From NCBI GenBank assembly GCA_903858185.1, contig CAIOHT010000094.1, positions 32,533 through 96,532 on the forward strand: a stretch of DNA of 64,000 bases. Direction: 5' to 3'. The DNA is from an uncultured Caulobacterales bacterium. Lineage in GTDB: Bacteria; Pseudomonadota; Alphaproteobacteria; Caulobacterales; Caulobacteraceae. Made by a program: the position numbers and the translations under genes. Under the pieces are notes generated by a model. It saw only the letters and a list, made by a program, of their open reading frames with translations. It had not been told where the DNA came from and made no database searches. Shown here piece after piece: positions 50,272 to 60,333 of this stretch; the first letter of the stretch is position 1; every line of letters begins with the position of its first letter.

Positions 50272-51216
50272 ATGCTGAGCCGACGTCAACTCGCTCTGGC
50301 CCTGTCCGGCGCCGCCCTGGCGCCCGGCATCGCTTTCGCCCATGAAAACGCTCCGGATCCCACGCACGACCCCGAAGAGGTCATTGGCGCGGGCGAGGAC
50401 CGCTATGACCGCCTGACCATTCCGGTGATGATCGGCGGGCAGGGGCCGTTCCAGTTCGTCGTCGACACCGGCGCGGACCGGACCGTGCTGTCGCAGGACG
50501 TTGCCGAGCAGCTGGGCCTGCCGCCAGGCCGCGATGTCCTGGTCCAGGGGATCACGGGTTCGGAGCTGACGCGGACCGTCAAGGCTCCGGAAATCACCAT
50601 CGGCAAGATAAGCCTCAAGGGCCTCGACCTGCCGGTGCTGTCGCGCGAGCGGCTGGGCGTGGATGGCCTGCTCGGCGTCGACGCGCTGCAGAAGCGACGT
50701 CTGGTGATGGATTTCCGCGCCCGAAAGCTCGAGATCCTGTCGGCGTCCGGCGCCTACAAGCCCGATTCAACGTCGAGCGACGCCTTTGTCAGCGCCCGTG
50801 ACCGGTTCGGCCGGCTGGTGGTGATCGACGCCAACGCCAATGGCGCGCCGGTAAGCGCCTTTCTCGATTCCGGCGCTGGGATGAGCATCGCCAATTCAGC
50901 CCTGGCCGAATCGATAAGCAACCGCGGCGGCTGGCGTGGCCTGGGGCGGACCGTGCCGCTCTACGGTGTGACCAGCCACCAGGCGACGGCCGAGTTGCGA
51001 CGGCTCGACTCGGTGCGGCTGGGCGGCCTGCGGTTCACCGACATTCCGGTGCTGATCGCCGATCTCGACCTGTTCGCCCAGTGGGGCATGGCCGACAGGC
51101 CGACGATCCTGCTCGGCGTCAACGTCCTGCGGCTGTTTTCGCGGGTCGAGATGGACTACGGCCGCCGCCGGGTGATGTTCCGCGTCGGCGCCGACCCGCA
51201 AATCTGGCTGGCCTGA
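50272..51216 (+). CDS. Exported two-lobed retropepsin-like aspartic protease
   Basis: 314 residues from ATG 50272, with GGGAGGA 4-10 bases upstream. The N-terminus MLSRRQLALALSGAALAPGI is a twin-arginine-like signal (SRRQLAL) cleaved near AFAHE. Two aspartyl protease motifs are seen: FVVDTGADRTVLS (Asp65) and FLDSGAGMSIANS (Asp199), one in each half, each followed by a strand and the hydrophobic-hydrophobic-Gly segment (VDGLLGVDAL; PTILLGVNVL). Both lobes are therefore encoded in one chain, unlike single-lobe bacterial retropepsins. The periplasmic substrate is unknown. Confidence 0.85.
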   Translation: MLSRRQLALALSGAALAPGIAFAHENAPDPTHDPEEVIGAGEDRYDRLTIPVMIGGQGPFQFVVDTGADRTVLSQDVAEQLGLPPGRDVLVQGITGSELTRTVKAPEITIGKISLKGLDLPVLSRERLGVDGLLGVDALQKRRLVMDFRARKLEILSASGAYKPDSTSSDAFVSARDRFGRLVVIDANANGAPVSAFLDSGAGMSIANSALAESISNRGGWRGLGRTVPLYGVTSHQATAELRRLDSVRLGGLRFTDIPVLIADLDLFAQWGMADRPTILLGVNVLRLFSRVEMDYGRRRVMFRVGADPQIWLA

Positions 51217-51224
51217 CCTCCGGG

Positions 51225-51998
51225 TCAGCCCTGCGTGCGCGCCCGCGCCTGGATACCAGCCCGCCGCGCTTCCACCGCTTCGGGCGTGACCAGACGGTTG
51301 TTGGCGGTGGACGTCTTGTTCTCGAAGGTCATGCCGTCTTCAAACGAGAGCGCATAGCCGCCGTCGATGATCCGCTTGTAGGTGGTCAGGGTCTCGACCG
51401 GGATGGTGGCCATGTCCGCGGCCAGCTTTTTCGCCGTCGCCAGCAGATCGGCCGCCGGCACGACGCGGTTGACCAGACCCCACTCGCAGGCGGTCTTTGC
51501 ATCGAGGAAGTTGCCGGTCAGGCTCAGTTCCTTGGCCCGGTAGATGCCGATCAGCCGCGACAGCTTCTGCGACAGGCCCCAGCCCGGCATGATCCCGACG
51601 CGGGCGTGGGTGTCGGCGAAGCGGGCGTTCTCGGACGCGATCAGCACGTCGCAGGCCAGGGCCACCTCGAAGCCGCCGGTGATGGCCACGCCGTTGATCG
51701 CGCCGATCACCGGCTTGGTGCACAGCTCGATCGCCTTGACCGGGTTCTCGTCGGCGCCGTCGGCGTTGGCCGCGCTCATGGCCTTGGGATCGGAACCGAG
51801 CTCCTTCAGGTCCAGACCCGCCGTGAAAGCCCGCTCGCCCGCGCCGGTCAGGATCACCACGCTGACCTCCGGATCGGCGTCCAGCGCGGTCATGGCCTTG
51901 TAGAGTTCACTGCGCATCGCCTTGGACAGCGCGTTCATCGCCTCGGGGCGGTTCAGGGTGACGACGGCGATCCCGTCCGACTTTTCGACCAGCAGCAT
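51225..51998 (-). CDS. Crotonase (enoyl-CoA hydratase/isomerase) family protein
   Basis: 257 residues of the crotonase fold: ALNRPEAMNALSKAMRSEL-type opening, oxyanion-hole segments GERAFTAGLDLKEL and NGVAITGGFEVALACD. At the first catalytic position, where hydratases have a Glu (PEI...), this protein reads FADTHARVGIMPGWGLSQKL, so that Glu is His; the second (AKELSLTG) is kept. It may therefore catalyse another crotonase reaction or only hydration of a special substrate. Start ATG 51998. It is divergent from eno, with a palindromic repeat between. Confidence 0.9.
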   Translation of the reverse strand: MLLVEKSDGIAVVTLNRPEAMNALSKAMRSELYKAMTALDADPEVSVVILTGAGERAFTAGLDLKELGSDPKAMSAANADGADENPVKAIELCTKPVIGAINGVAITGGFEVALACDVLIASENARFADTHARVGIMPGWGLSQKLSRLIGIYRAKELSLTGNFLDAKTACEWGLVNRVVPAADLLATAKKLAADMATIPVETLTTYKRIIDGGYALSFEDGMTFENKTSTANNRLVTPEAVEARRAGIQARARTQG

Positions 51999-52058
51999 GG
52001 GGTGGGTCCTCTCTTTGCATCAGGGATGGCCGGGCGACGGAGGGGCAGTCAAGCGCGG

Positions 52059-53535
<1,477 letters not shown>

Positions 53536-53536
53536 G

Positions 53537-53690
53537 GCTTCCTCTCCGCAAAGCGGGGAGGGGGACCACGCAGAGCGTGGTGGAGAGGCGGCGGGGGACC
53601 CGGTGCCTGTCCGCTTTCTGACTCAACCGTCCGCCGTCGGCGCCGCCCCTCAGTCGGGCTCCGCCTGACATCTCCCCCCAGGTGGGGAGC
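53537..53690. repeat. Structured repeat between eno and ftsB
   Basis: Holds ACCACGC-AGA-GCGTGGT, CTCCGC...GCGGGGAG, TCAGTCGGGCTCCGCCTGA and CTCCCC-CCAGGT-GGGGAG hairpins across about 150 bases. Similar sequence is, from memory, a dispersed repeat in Caulobacteraceae genomes; only one copy is in this window. Confidence 0.65.
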
Positions 53691-53754
53691 ATTAGGGTGG
53701 GCTTAACCACGCCGGTCCCAAGGTGCGCTCGTATCGCCGCCCGGATTCGCCAGC

Positions 53755-54051
53755 GTGTTCCAACGCCTGCAGCCCCTTCTTCCGACCGTCGCCCTCTTCG
53801 GGCTGATCGTCTATTTCGTGTTCCACGGCCTGACCGGGGAGCGCGGGCTGCTGCGCGGATCGCAACGCCAGGCGCTGCTCGCGGAACGGAGCAGCGAACT
53901 GCAGGTTCTGCGCAGTCGGAGGCTGGACCTGGAGGCCCGGGCCCGGCTATTACGGGACGGCAGCCTGTCGGCGGACCTTCTTGAGGAACGAGCGCGTTCT
54001 CTTCTGGGATTCGCCGATCCGAAAGATTATGTGATCCGCACCAAGCCCTGA
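53755..54051 (+). CDS. ftsB: FtsB/DivIC family septum formation initiator
   Basis: 98 residues from GTG 53755. A single N-terminal membrane helix (TVALFGLIVYFVFHGLTG) is followed by a coiled coil (RQALLAERSSELQVLRSRRL and on to about residue 70) and a short tail LGFADPKDYVIRTKP, the FtsB layout. FtsB links FtsQ and FtsL to the septal synthases FtsW/FtsI. The position between eno and pdhA is that of the Caulobacter homologue as I recall it. Confidence 0.9.
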   Translation: MFQRLQPLLPTVALFGLIVYFVFHGLTGERGLLRGSQRQALLAERSSELQVLRSRRLDLEARARLLRDGSLSADLLEERARSLLGFADPKDYVIRTKP

Positions 54052-54128
54052 CCGGGGTGGATTTTTTCCGTTCCGGCGCTCAGCGAGGGACGAACCGGCC
54101 GCAATGAGACGATCCATGGGAGCAGGCA

Positions 54129-55169
54129 ATGGCGCGGGCGCGTAAAGCGGAAACTTCATCGGGCAAAGGCAATGACACCGGTGTCAAGACTGGTGCGAAG
54201 GGCGCTTCCAGGGCGCAGCTGCTGAAATACTACCGCGACATGCTGCTGATCCGCCGGTTCGAGGAACGGGCCGGCCAGCTGTACGGCATGGGTCTGATCG
54301 GCGGCTTCTGCCACCTCTATATCGGCCAGGAAGCGATCGCCGTCGGCATGGAAGCCATCCGCGTGGCTGGCGACCAGATCATCACCGGCTACCGCGACCA
54401 CGGCCACATGCTGGCCGCCGGCATGGATCCCAACGAGGTCATGGCCGAGCTGACCGGCCGCGCGGGCGGCTCGTCCAAGGGCAAGGGCGGGTCGATGCAC
54501 ATGTTCTCGACCGAAGCCGGCTTCTACGGCGGCCACGGCATCGTCGGGGCCCAGGTGAGCCTCGGCACCGGCCTGGCGCTGGCCGACAAGTACAAGAAGA
54601 ACGGCAACGTCAGCTTCACCTACTTCGGCGACGGCGCGGCCAACCAAGGCCAGGTCTACGAGAGTTTCAACATGGCGGAGCTGTGGAGCCTGCCGGTCGT
54701 CTATGTGGTTGAGAACAACCAGTACGCCATGGGCACCTCGATCGAGCGCTCCAGTTCCGAAACCCGCCTGCACAAGCGCGGGATTTCGTTCAACATTCCG
54801 GGTGAGGAAGTGGACGGCATGGACGTCGAGGCGGTGGCCGAGGCCGGCGCCCGCGCCGCCGAACACGCCCGCAGCGGCAAGGGCCCCTACATCCTCGAGA
54901 TGAAGACCTACCGCTACCGCGGCCACTCCATGAGCGACCCGGCCAAATACCGCACCAAGGAAGAGGTCGACGAGGTCAAGAAGACCCGTGATCCCATTGA
55001 ACATACACGGGAAAGGCTGGTCGCGCTCAAGGTCACGGACGAGGAATTCAAAGCCATCGACAGCGAGGTGAAGGTCATCGTCGCCGCCTCCGCCGAGTTC
55101 GCCCGCACCAGCCCCGAACCCGACCCGTCCGAGCTATACACCGACGTCTATCTGGAGGCCGCGCAGTGA
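54129..55169 (+). CDS. pdhA: Pyruvate dehydrogenase E1 alpha subunit
   Basis: Thiamine-diphosphate-dependent decarboxylation of pyruvate, with E1 beta. The 346-residue product begins with a lysine-rich low-complexity segment ([15 protein letters not shown]), then [20 protein letters not shown]. The ThDP motif is [19 protein letters not shown] (GDG...N), and the phosphorylation-loop region is [19 protein letters not shown]. It overlaps pdhB by four bases (GTGA). Confidence 0.97.
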   Translation: MARARKAETSSGKGNDTGVKTGAKGASRAQLLKYYRDMLLIRRFEERAGQLYGMGLIGGFCHLYIGQEAIAVGMEAIRVAGDQIITGYRDHGHMLAAGMDPNEVMAELTGRAGGSSKGKGGSMHMFSTEAGFYGGHGIVGAQVSLGTGLALADKYKKNGNVSFTYFGDGAANQGQVYESFNMAELWSLPVVYVVENNQYAMGTSIERSSSETRLHKRGISFNIPGEEVDGMDVEAVAEAGARAAEHARSGKGPYILEMKTYRYRGHSMSDPAKYRTKEEVDEVKKTRDPIEHTRERLVALKVTDEEFKAIDSEVKVIVAASAEFARTSPEPDPSELYTDVYLEAAQ

Positions 55170-56545
55170 GCGTCGAGATCCTCATGCCGGCCCTCTCCCC
55201 CACGATGGAGGAGGGCACCCTCGCCAAGTGGCACGTGAAAGAGGGCGATACGGTCAAGGCCGGCGATGTGATCGCCGAGATCGAGACCGACAAGGCGACT
55301 ATGGAGGTCGAGGCCGTCGACGAGGGCGTTATCGACGCGATCCTGGTGCCTGCCGGGACCGAGAACGTGAAGGTCAACACCCCGATCGCCCGGTTGGGGG
55401 AGGGCGAGGCCAGTGCGTCCTTCGAGACGCCGGCTGCGCCGGCTCCTCAGGATGACGTAGAGGGTAGCAAAATTGCTCGTCAGCCTGAGGAGGCCGCGCC
55501 AGCGGCCGTCTCGAAGGCCGCACCGAAACCCCTCAGCGACCCCGAAATCCCCGCCGGCACGAAGATGGTCCGCATCACCGTCCGCGACGCCCTGCGCGAC
55601 GCCATGGCCGAGGAGATGCGCCGCGACGGCGACGTGTTCCTGATGGGCGAGGAGGTCGCGCAGTACCAGGGCGCCTACAAGGTCTCCCGCGAGCTCCTGC
55701 AGGAGTTCGGCGACCAGCGGGTGATCGACACCCCGATCACCGAGCACGGCTTCGCGGGTCTCGGCGTCGGCGCCGCCATGGCGGGCCTCAAGCCCATCGT
55801 CGAGTTCATGACCTGGAACTTCGGCATGCAGGCTATCGACCAGATCATCAATTCCGCCGCCAAGACGCTCTACATGTCCGGCGGCCAGATCAAATCCTCG
55901 ATCGTGTTCCGCGGCCCCAACGGCGCGGCCAGCCGCGTCGGCGCCCAGCACAGCCAGGACTACAGCGCCTGGTACGCCCAGATCCCCGGCCTGAAGGTCA
56001 TCGCGCCCTACGACGCGGCCGACGCCAAGGGCCTGCTCAAGGCGGCGATCCGCGACCCGAACCCGATCGTCTTCCTCGAACACGAGATGATGTACGGCAT
56101 CGAGTTCGACATCCCCGATGTCGAGGACTGGGTCGTGCCGATCGGCAAGGCCAAGGTCCGCCGCGAGGGCAAGGACGTGACCATCACCGCCCACAGCCGC
56201 ATGGTCGGCCTGGCGCTGAAGGCCGCCGAGGAACTGGCCGCCGAGGGCATCGAGGCCGAGGTCATCGACCTGCGCACCCTGCGCCCGCTGGACCACGAGA
56301 CGATCCTGGAAAGCGTGCGCAAGACCAACCGCCTGGTCAGCGCCGAGGAAGGCTGGGGCCCGATGGGCGTCGGCGCCGAGATCGTCGCCCGGGTCGTCGA
56401 GCATGCTTTCGACTACCTCGACGCCCCGCCGCTGCGCGTCCACCAGGAAGACGTCCCGCTGCCTTACGCCGCCAACCTGGAAGCCCTGTCGCTGCCCGGT
56501 CCGGACAAGATCGTCCGGGCTGTGAAGGCGGTTTGCTACCGCTGA
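55166..56545 (+). CDS. pdhB: Pyruvate dehydrogenase E1 beta subunit with N-terminal lipoyl domain and repeat-derived linker
   Basis: 459 residues from GTG 55166. Residues 1-80 form a lipoyl domain ([20 protein letters not shown]; lipoyl lysine in ETDKATMEV near residue 43), as is usual in alphaproteobacterial E1 beta. Residues about 83-119 are encoded by a dispersed palindromic repeat and read [13 protein letters not shown]...[14 protein letters not shown], an Ala/Pro-rich linker. From about residue 125 the E1 beta catalytic part follows ([34 protein letters not shown]). The extra lipoyl domain would let E1 take part in acyl shuttling. Confidence 0.96.
   Translation: MSVEILMPALSPTMEEGTLAKWHVKEGDTVKAGDVIAEIETDKATMEVEAVDEGVIDAILVPAGTENVKVNTPIARLGEGEASASFETPAAPAPQDDVEGSKIARQPEEAAPAAVSKAAPKPLSDPEIPAGTKMVRITVRDALRDAMAEEMRRDGDVFLMGEEVAQYQGAYKVSRELLQEFGDQRVIDTPITEHGFAGLGVGAAMAGLKPIVEFMTWNFGMQAIDQIINSAAKTLYMSGGQIKSSIVFRGPNGAASRVGAQHSQDYSAWYAQIPGLKVIAPYDAADAKGLLKAAIRDPNPIVFLEHEMMYGIEFDIPDVEDWVVPIGKAKVRREGKDVTITAHSRMVGLALKAAEELAAEGIEAEVIDLRTLRPLDHETILESVRKTNRLVSAEEGWGPMGVGAEIVARVVEHAFDYLDAPPLRVHQEDVPLPYAANLEALSLPGPDKIVRAVKAVCYR
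55413..55523. repeat. TTCGAGACG-family palindromic element inside pdhB
   Basis: 111 bases (37 codons), in frame. Left arm opens GTGCGTCCTTCGAGACGCCG and ends CTCAGGATGACG; right arm opens CGTCAGCCTGAGGAGGCCGC and ends CTCGAAGGCCGCAC, its near reverse complement. Begins 247 bases after the start codon. Confidence 0.92.
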
Positions 56546-56569
56546 TGGTTTCGCTGGCCCATCCGGACC

Positions 56570-56684
56570 TGCGTCCTTCGAGACGCGGCTGCGCCGCTCC
56601 TCAGGATGACGGGCAAGGGTGGGCCGCAACTCACTTCGTCATGGTGAGGAGCGAGGCATCAGCCGAGCGTCTCGAACCACGCAC
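56570..56684. repeat. TTCGAGACG-family palindromic element between pdhB and the GFA gene
   Basis: Left arm TGCGTCCTTCGAGACGCGGC with CTCCTCAGGATGACGG, right arm TCGTCATGGTGAGGAGCGAG ending GCGTCTCGAACCACGCAC. The left arm is almost the same as in the two coding copies. Confidence 0.93.
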
Positions 56685-56696
56685 GGGATATCAGCG

Positions 56697-57098
56697 ATGA
56701 CCGGCGCCACTCACACCCACACCGGCGGCTGCCACTGCGGCGCTGTCCGGTTCGAGGCGGACCTGCCGGCCGTGGTCGAGGCCCAGAGCTGCAACTGCTC
56801 GATGTGCGAGAAGGTCGGCTTCATCCACATCATCGTGCCGGAAAGCCGCTTCCGCCTGACCTCGGGCACGGACCAGATCACGACCTACACATTCAACACC
56901 GGCGTCGCGAAGCACACCTTCTGCAAGGTCTGCGGCGTGAAGAGCTTCTATCGGCCCAGGTCCAATCCGGACGGCTGGTCGGTGAACGCCCGCTGCCTCG
57001 ACACCACCGAGGGCCTCGATCTGCGCATCGAAGCCTTCGACGGCCAGAACTGGGAGGCCCACGCGGCCGCCCTGGCGCATCTCAGTAAGGAAGACTGA
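56697..57098 (+). CDS. GFA family protein (glutathione-dependent formaldehyde-activating enzyme-like)
   Basis: 133 residues from ATG 56697: HTGGCHCGAVRFEADLPAVV, SCNCSMCEKVGFIHIIVPES and HTFCKVCGVKSFYRPRSNPD give the zinc pattern CxC...CxxC...CxxC of the GFA/CENP-V fold. Family members are mostly of unknown activity; only a few act on S-hydroxymethylglutathione. It is inserted between pdhB and pdhC, with a palindromic repeat upstream, and its stop directly touches the pdhC ATG, so it is translated within the pdh operon. Confidence 0.9.
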   Translation: MTGATHTHTGGCHCGAVRFEADLPAVVEAQSCNCSMCEKVGFIHIIVPESRFRLTSGTDQITTYTFNTGVAKHTFCKVCGVKSFYRPRSNPDGWSVNARCLDTTEGLDLRIEAFDGQNWEAHAAALAHLSKED

Positions 57099-58415
57099 AT
57101 GTCCATCGAGATCCTCATGCCCGCCCTGTCTCCGACCATGGAGGAGGGGACCCTGGCGAAATGGCACGTGAAGGCCGGCGACACGGTGAAGGCGGGCGAC
57201 GTCATCGCCGAGATCGAGACCGACAAGGCGACCATGGAGGTCGAGGCCGTCGACGAGGGCGTGGTAGAGGCCCTGCTGGTCGACGCCGGGACCGAGAACG
57301 TCAAGGTCAACGCGGTGATCGCGCGGCTGGCCGGGGAGGGCGACAGTGCGTCCTTCGAGACGCCGGCTGCGCCGGCTCCTCAGGATGACGGGCAGGGGAG
57401 CCCCAAAACTATTCGTCAGCCTGAGGAGGCCGCCCCAGCGGCCGTCTCGAAGGCCGCACCGACAACACCGCTACCGGCGCCCAAGCTCAACGGCGCGGCC
57501 GGCGAGCGGGTGTTCGCCTCGCCCCTGGCCCGCCGCCTGGCGCAAGCGGCCGGCATCGACCTCAAATCCATCGCCGGCTCCGGCCCGCATGGCCGGGTGA
57601 TCAAGGCTGACGTCGACGCCGCGCGGGGCAAAGCCCCCGCCAGCACACCAGCATCCACCGGCGCCGCGCCCGCCTCCGCGCCCGCCCGTCAGGTCCAGTC
57701 GCTGGAACAGCAGGGCATCCCCGCCGGCAGTTACGACCTCGTCCCGCTCGACGGCATGCGCAAGACCATCGCCCGGCGGATGACTGACAGCTTCCGCGAC
57801 GTGCCGCACTTCCCGCTGACCATCGATCTGGAGATCGACGGCCTGCTGGCGGCGCGGGCGAAGATCAACGCCATGCTCGAGAAGGACGGCGTCAAGGTTT
57901 CGGTCAACGACCTGGTGATCAAGGCCGTGGCCGTGGCGCTCAAGCGCGTGCCCGAGGCCAACTCCAGCTACACGCCCGAGGGCATCGCCCTGCACCACCA
58001 CGCCGACATCGCCATGGCCGTTGCCATCGACGGCGGCTTGATCACCCCGATCATCCGCGCCGCCGAGACCAAGGGGCTGGCCCAGATCGCCGTCGAGGCC
58101 AAGGATCTCGCCGCCCGCGCCCGCGACAAGAAGCTCAAGCCCGAAGAGTTCCAGGGCGGCACCTTCTCGGTGTCGAACATGGGCATGATGGGCATCAAGT
58201 CCTTCGCCTCGATCATCAACGAGCCGCAGGCCTGCATCATGAGCGTCGGCGCCGGCGAGCCGCGGCCTGTCGTGAAGAACGGCGCCCTGGCCATCGCGAC
58301 GGTGATGACCGTGACCCTGACCTGCGACCACCGCGCGGTCGACGGCGCCATCGGCGGCCGTTTCCTCAGCGTCTTCAAGGCGCTGATCGAAGATCCCCTG
58401 ACGATGATCGTTTGA
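57099..58415 (+). CDS. pdhC: Pyruvate dehydrogenase E2, dihydrolipoamide acetyltransferase, with repeat-derived linker
   Basis: 438 residues; core of the complex, transferring acetyl groups from lipoamide to CoA. Residues 1-80 are a single lipoyl domain (lipoyl Lys in ETDKATMEV), residues about 83-121 are encoded by the same palindromic element as in pdhB, residues about 145-180 form the E1/E3-binding domain ([20 protein letters not shown]), and the catalytic domain starts near residue 205 and ends with the active site [13 protein letters not shown] (His and Asp). ATG abuts the GFA stop. Confidence 0.96.
   Translation: MSIEILMPALSPTMEEGTLAKWHVKAGDTVKAGDVIAEIETDKATMEVEAVDEGVVEALLVDAGTENVKVNAVIARLAGEGDSASFETPAAPAPQDDGQGSPKTIRQPEEAAPAAVSKAAPTTPLPAPKLNGAAGERVFASPLARRLAQAAGIDLKSIAGSGPHGRVIKADVDAARGKAPASTPASTGAAPASAPARQVQSLEQQGIPAGSYDLVPLDGMRKTIARRMTDSFRDVPHFPLTIDLEIDGLLAARAKINAMLEKDGVKVSVNDLVIKAVAVALKRVPEANSSYTPEGIALHHHADIAMAVAIDGGLITPIIRAAETKGLAQIAVEAKDLAARARDKKLKPEEFQGGTFSVSNMGMMGIKSFASIINEPQACIMSVGAGEPRPVVKNGALAIATVMTVTLTCDHRAVDGAIGGRFLSVFKALIEDPLTMIV
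57346..57459. repeat. TTCGAGACG-family palindromic element inside pdhC
   Basis: 114 bases (38 codons), in frame, starting exactly 247 bases after the start codon as in pdhB. The left arm (45 bases) is identical to the pdhB copy and the right arm differs by one base, while the spacer between them is unrelated in sequence. Confidence 0.92.
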
Positions 58416-58425
58416 GGCCGTGACC

Positions 58426-59826
58426 ATGGATTTCGACGTCATCGTCATCGGCTCGGGCCCGGGCGGCTATGTGACCGCCATCCGCGCCAGCCAGCTGGGC
58501 CTGAAGACCGCCATCGTCGAGCGGGCGGAGCTGGGCGGCATCTGCCTCAACTGGGGCTGCATCCCGACCAAGGCCCTCCTCAAGAGCGGCGAGGTCTATG
58601 AGCAGCTGTCGCATCTGGCTGACTACGGCCTGTCGGCGAGCGGCGCGAACTTCGACTTCCCCAAGATCATCGAACGCTCGCGCGGTGTGGCCAAGAAGAT
58701 GGAGGGCGGCGTCGCCTTCCTGATGAAGAAGCACAGGATCGAGGTGCTGTTCGGGACCGCCAGCCTCGAGAAGGGCGCGTCCGCCCCCAGGGTGACCGTG
58801 GCCCTCAACGCCGGCGGCAAGCGGACCATCACTGCGAAACATGTCATCCTGGCCACCGGCGCCCGGGCGCGCACGATCCCTGCCATTGGCCTCGAAAGCG
58901 ACGGTGACCGGGTCTGGACCTACCGCGACGCGCTCGTCCCCAAGGCCTGTCCGAAGAGCCTGATCGTCATCGGTTCCGGCGCTATCGGGATCGAATTCGC
59001 CAGTTTCTACAGGGCGTTGGGGGCGGATGTTACGGTGATCGAAGCCCTCGACCGCATCCTGCCCGTCGAGGATGAGGAGGTCTCAAAGGCCGCGCACAAG
59101 GCGTTCGAGAAGCGCGGCCTCAAGTTCCGCGTGGCGGCCAAGGTCACGAAGCTGAGCAAGAGCAAGACCGGAGTCGCCGTGGCGTTGGAAACGGGTGGCA
59201 AGGCCGAGACGCTGGAGGCCGACGTGGCCATCGTCGCGGTCGGCATCACCGGCAATGTCGAGAACCTGGGGCTTGAGGCGCTGGGCGTCGCGGTCGACCG
59301 GGGCCACATTGTCACCGACAGCCATGGCAAGACCAACGTCGCCGGGCTCTACGCCATCGGTGACATCGCCGGCCCGCCCTGGCTGGCGCACAAGGCCAGC
59401 CATGAGGGCGTCCACTGCATTGAGCATATCGCCGGGCTCAAGCCTGCGGGACTGACCGCGCCGATCCCTGGCTGCACCTATTCCAACCCGCAGATCGCCT
59501 CGGTTGGCCTCACCGAAGCCGCCGCCAAGTCGGCCGGTCATGAGCCGAAGGTCGGCCGCTTCCCGTTCCGCGTGAACGGCAAGGCGGTCGCCGCCGGCGA
59601 GATCGAGGGCTTCGTCAAGACGGTGTTTGACGGCAAGACCGGAGCCCTGCTCGGCGCCCACATGATTGGCCACGAGGTCACCGAGATGATCCAGGGCTTT
59701 GCCATGGCCATGACGCTGGAGGCCACCGAGGAAGACCTGATGGCCACGGTGTTCGCCCACCCGACCATGAGCGAGGCCATGCACGAGTCCGTGCTGGATG
59801 CTTATGGAAGAGCGCTGCACATCTGA
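58426..59826 (+). CDS. lpdA: Dihydrolipoyl dehydrogenase (E3)
   Basis: Reoxidises dihydrolipoamide with FAD and NAD. ATG 58426 is preferred, with GAGG at 58414-58417; a GTG at 58420 is the alternative. The 466 residues have DFDVIVIGSGPGGYVTAIRA (FAD), the redox disulfide GGICLNWGCIPTKALLKSGE, the NAD fold SLIVIGSGAIGIEFASFYRA, and the C-terminal active site HPTMSEAMHESVLDA (His-Glu). It completes the pdh operon, six bases before a convergent-junction element. Confidence 0.97.
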   Translation: MDFDVIVIGSGPGGYVTAIRASQLGLKTAIVERAELGGICLNWGCIPTKALLKSGEVYEQLSHLADYGLSASGANFDFPKIIERSRGVAKKMEGGVAFLMKKHRIEVLFGTASLEKGASAPRVTVALNAGGKRTITAKHVILATGARARTIPAIGLESDGDRVWTYRDALVPKACPKSLIVIGSGAIGIEFASFYRALGADVTVIEALDRILPVEDEEVSKAAHKAFEKRGLKFRVAAKVTKLSKSKTGVAVALETGGKAETLEADVAIVAVGITGNVENLGLEALGVAVDRGHIVTDSHGKTNVAGLYAIGDIAGPPWLAHKASHEGVHCIEHIAGLKPAGLTAPIPGCTYSNPQIASVGLTEAAAKSAGHEPKVGRFPFRVNGKAVAAGEIEGFVKTVFDGKTGALLGAHMIGHEVTEMIQGFAMAMTLEATEEDLMATVFAHPTMSEAMHESVLDAYGRALHI

Positions 59827-59832
59827 TCTTCG

Positions 59833-59913
59833 GGGGACATGTACCGCAGGTACGTGTCCCCCAATCGAGCGGCTACGGGGTTTAGGGGACACGTACCTTC
59901 GGTACATGTCCCC
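59833..59913. repeat. Convergent-junction palindromic element, copy 4
   Basis: Inverted units at 59833-59861 and 59885-59913; the left unit is identical to that of copy 1 and the right to that of copy 2. Fills the 95-base gap between convergent lpdA and the DoxX gene. Confidence 0.95.
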
Positions 59914-59921
59914 GGCAGTGG

Positions 59922-60266
59922 CTACTTCTTCCGCATGCCATCCACGCTCCACGCCCCCGGTCCCGCGCAGGCGAGGAACAGGAAGATGAAGCAGAACAGC
60001 AGGGCCGGCTCGCCCCCGTTGAGGGCCGGGTAGGGGCCCTTGGCGCCGTGGACCATCCAGTAGGCCACGGCCATCATCCCTGAGAGGACGAAGGCGGTCG
60101 GGCGGGTGAGCAGGCCGAGGATCAGCAGCGCCGCGCCGACGATCTCCAGCCAGCCGGCGGCCAGCATGATCGGCGGCAGCGGGCCGTCCATGGCCGCGGC
60201 CGGGAACTGGAAGATCTTCATCAACCCGTGTTGCAGGAAGGCCAACCCCGCGACAATGCGCAGCAA
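59922..60266 (-). CDS. DoxX family membrane protein
   Basis: From the first standard start (TTG at 60266) 114 residues: LRIVAGLAFLQHGLMKIFQF, four membrane helices and a conserved EIVGAALLILGLLTRPTAFV. The family is of unclear function, with links to thiosulfate/quinone redox and oxidative stress. Frame and similarity extend upstream without an ATG, GTG or TTG: residues IERLSGYAPQAQAL precede, and a good ribosome site (GGGGAGGA on the minus strand near 60314-60321) is spaced 8 bases from an ATC codon at 60303-60305. The real start may thus be non-standard and about 13 codons longer. Confidence 0.82.
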   Translation of the reverse strand: MLRIVAGLAFLQHGLMKIFQFPAAAMDGPLPPIMLAAGWLEIVGAALLILGLLTRPTAFVLSGMMAVAYWMVHGAKGPYPALNGGEPALLFCFIFLFLACAGPGAWSVDGMRKK

Positions 60267-60333
60267 GGCCTGCGCCTGCGGCGCGTAACCAGACAGTCGT
60301 TCGATAGCGTCGTCCTCCCCTGGAAGGCTTCCG

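Noticed and set aside
59798-60033. Short ORFs reading MYRRYVSP and HVPSVHVP type peptides at the lpdA/DoxX junction and at the three similar sites
   Set aside because: These are translations of the convergent-junction palindrome, not genes.
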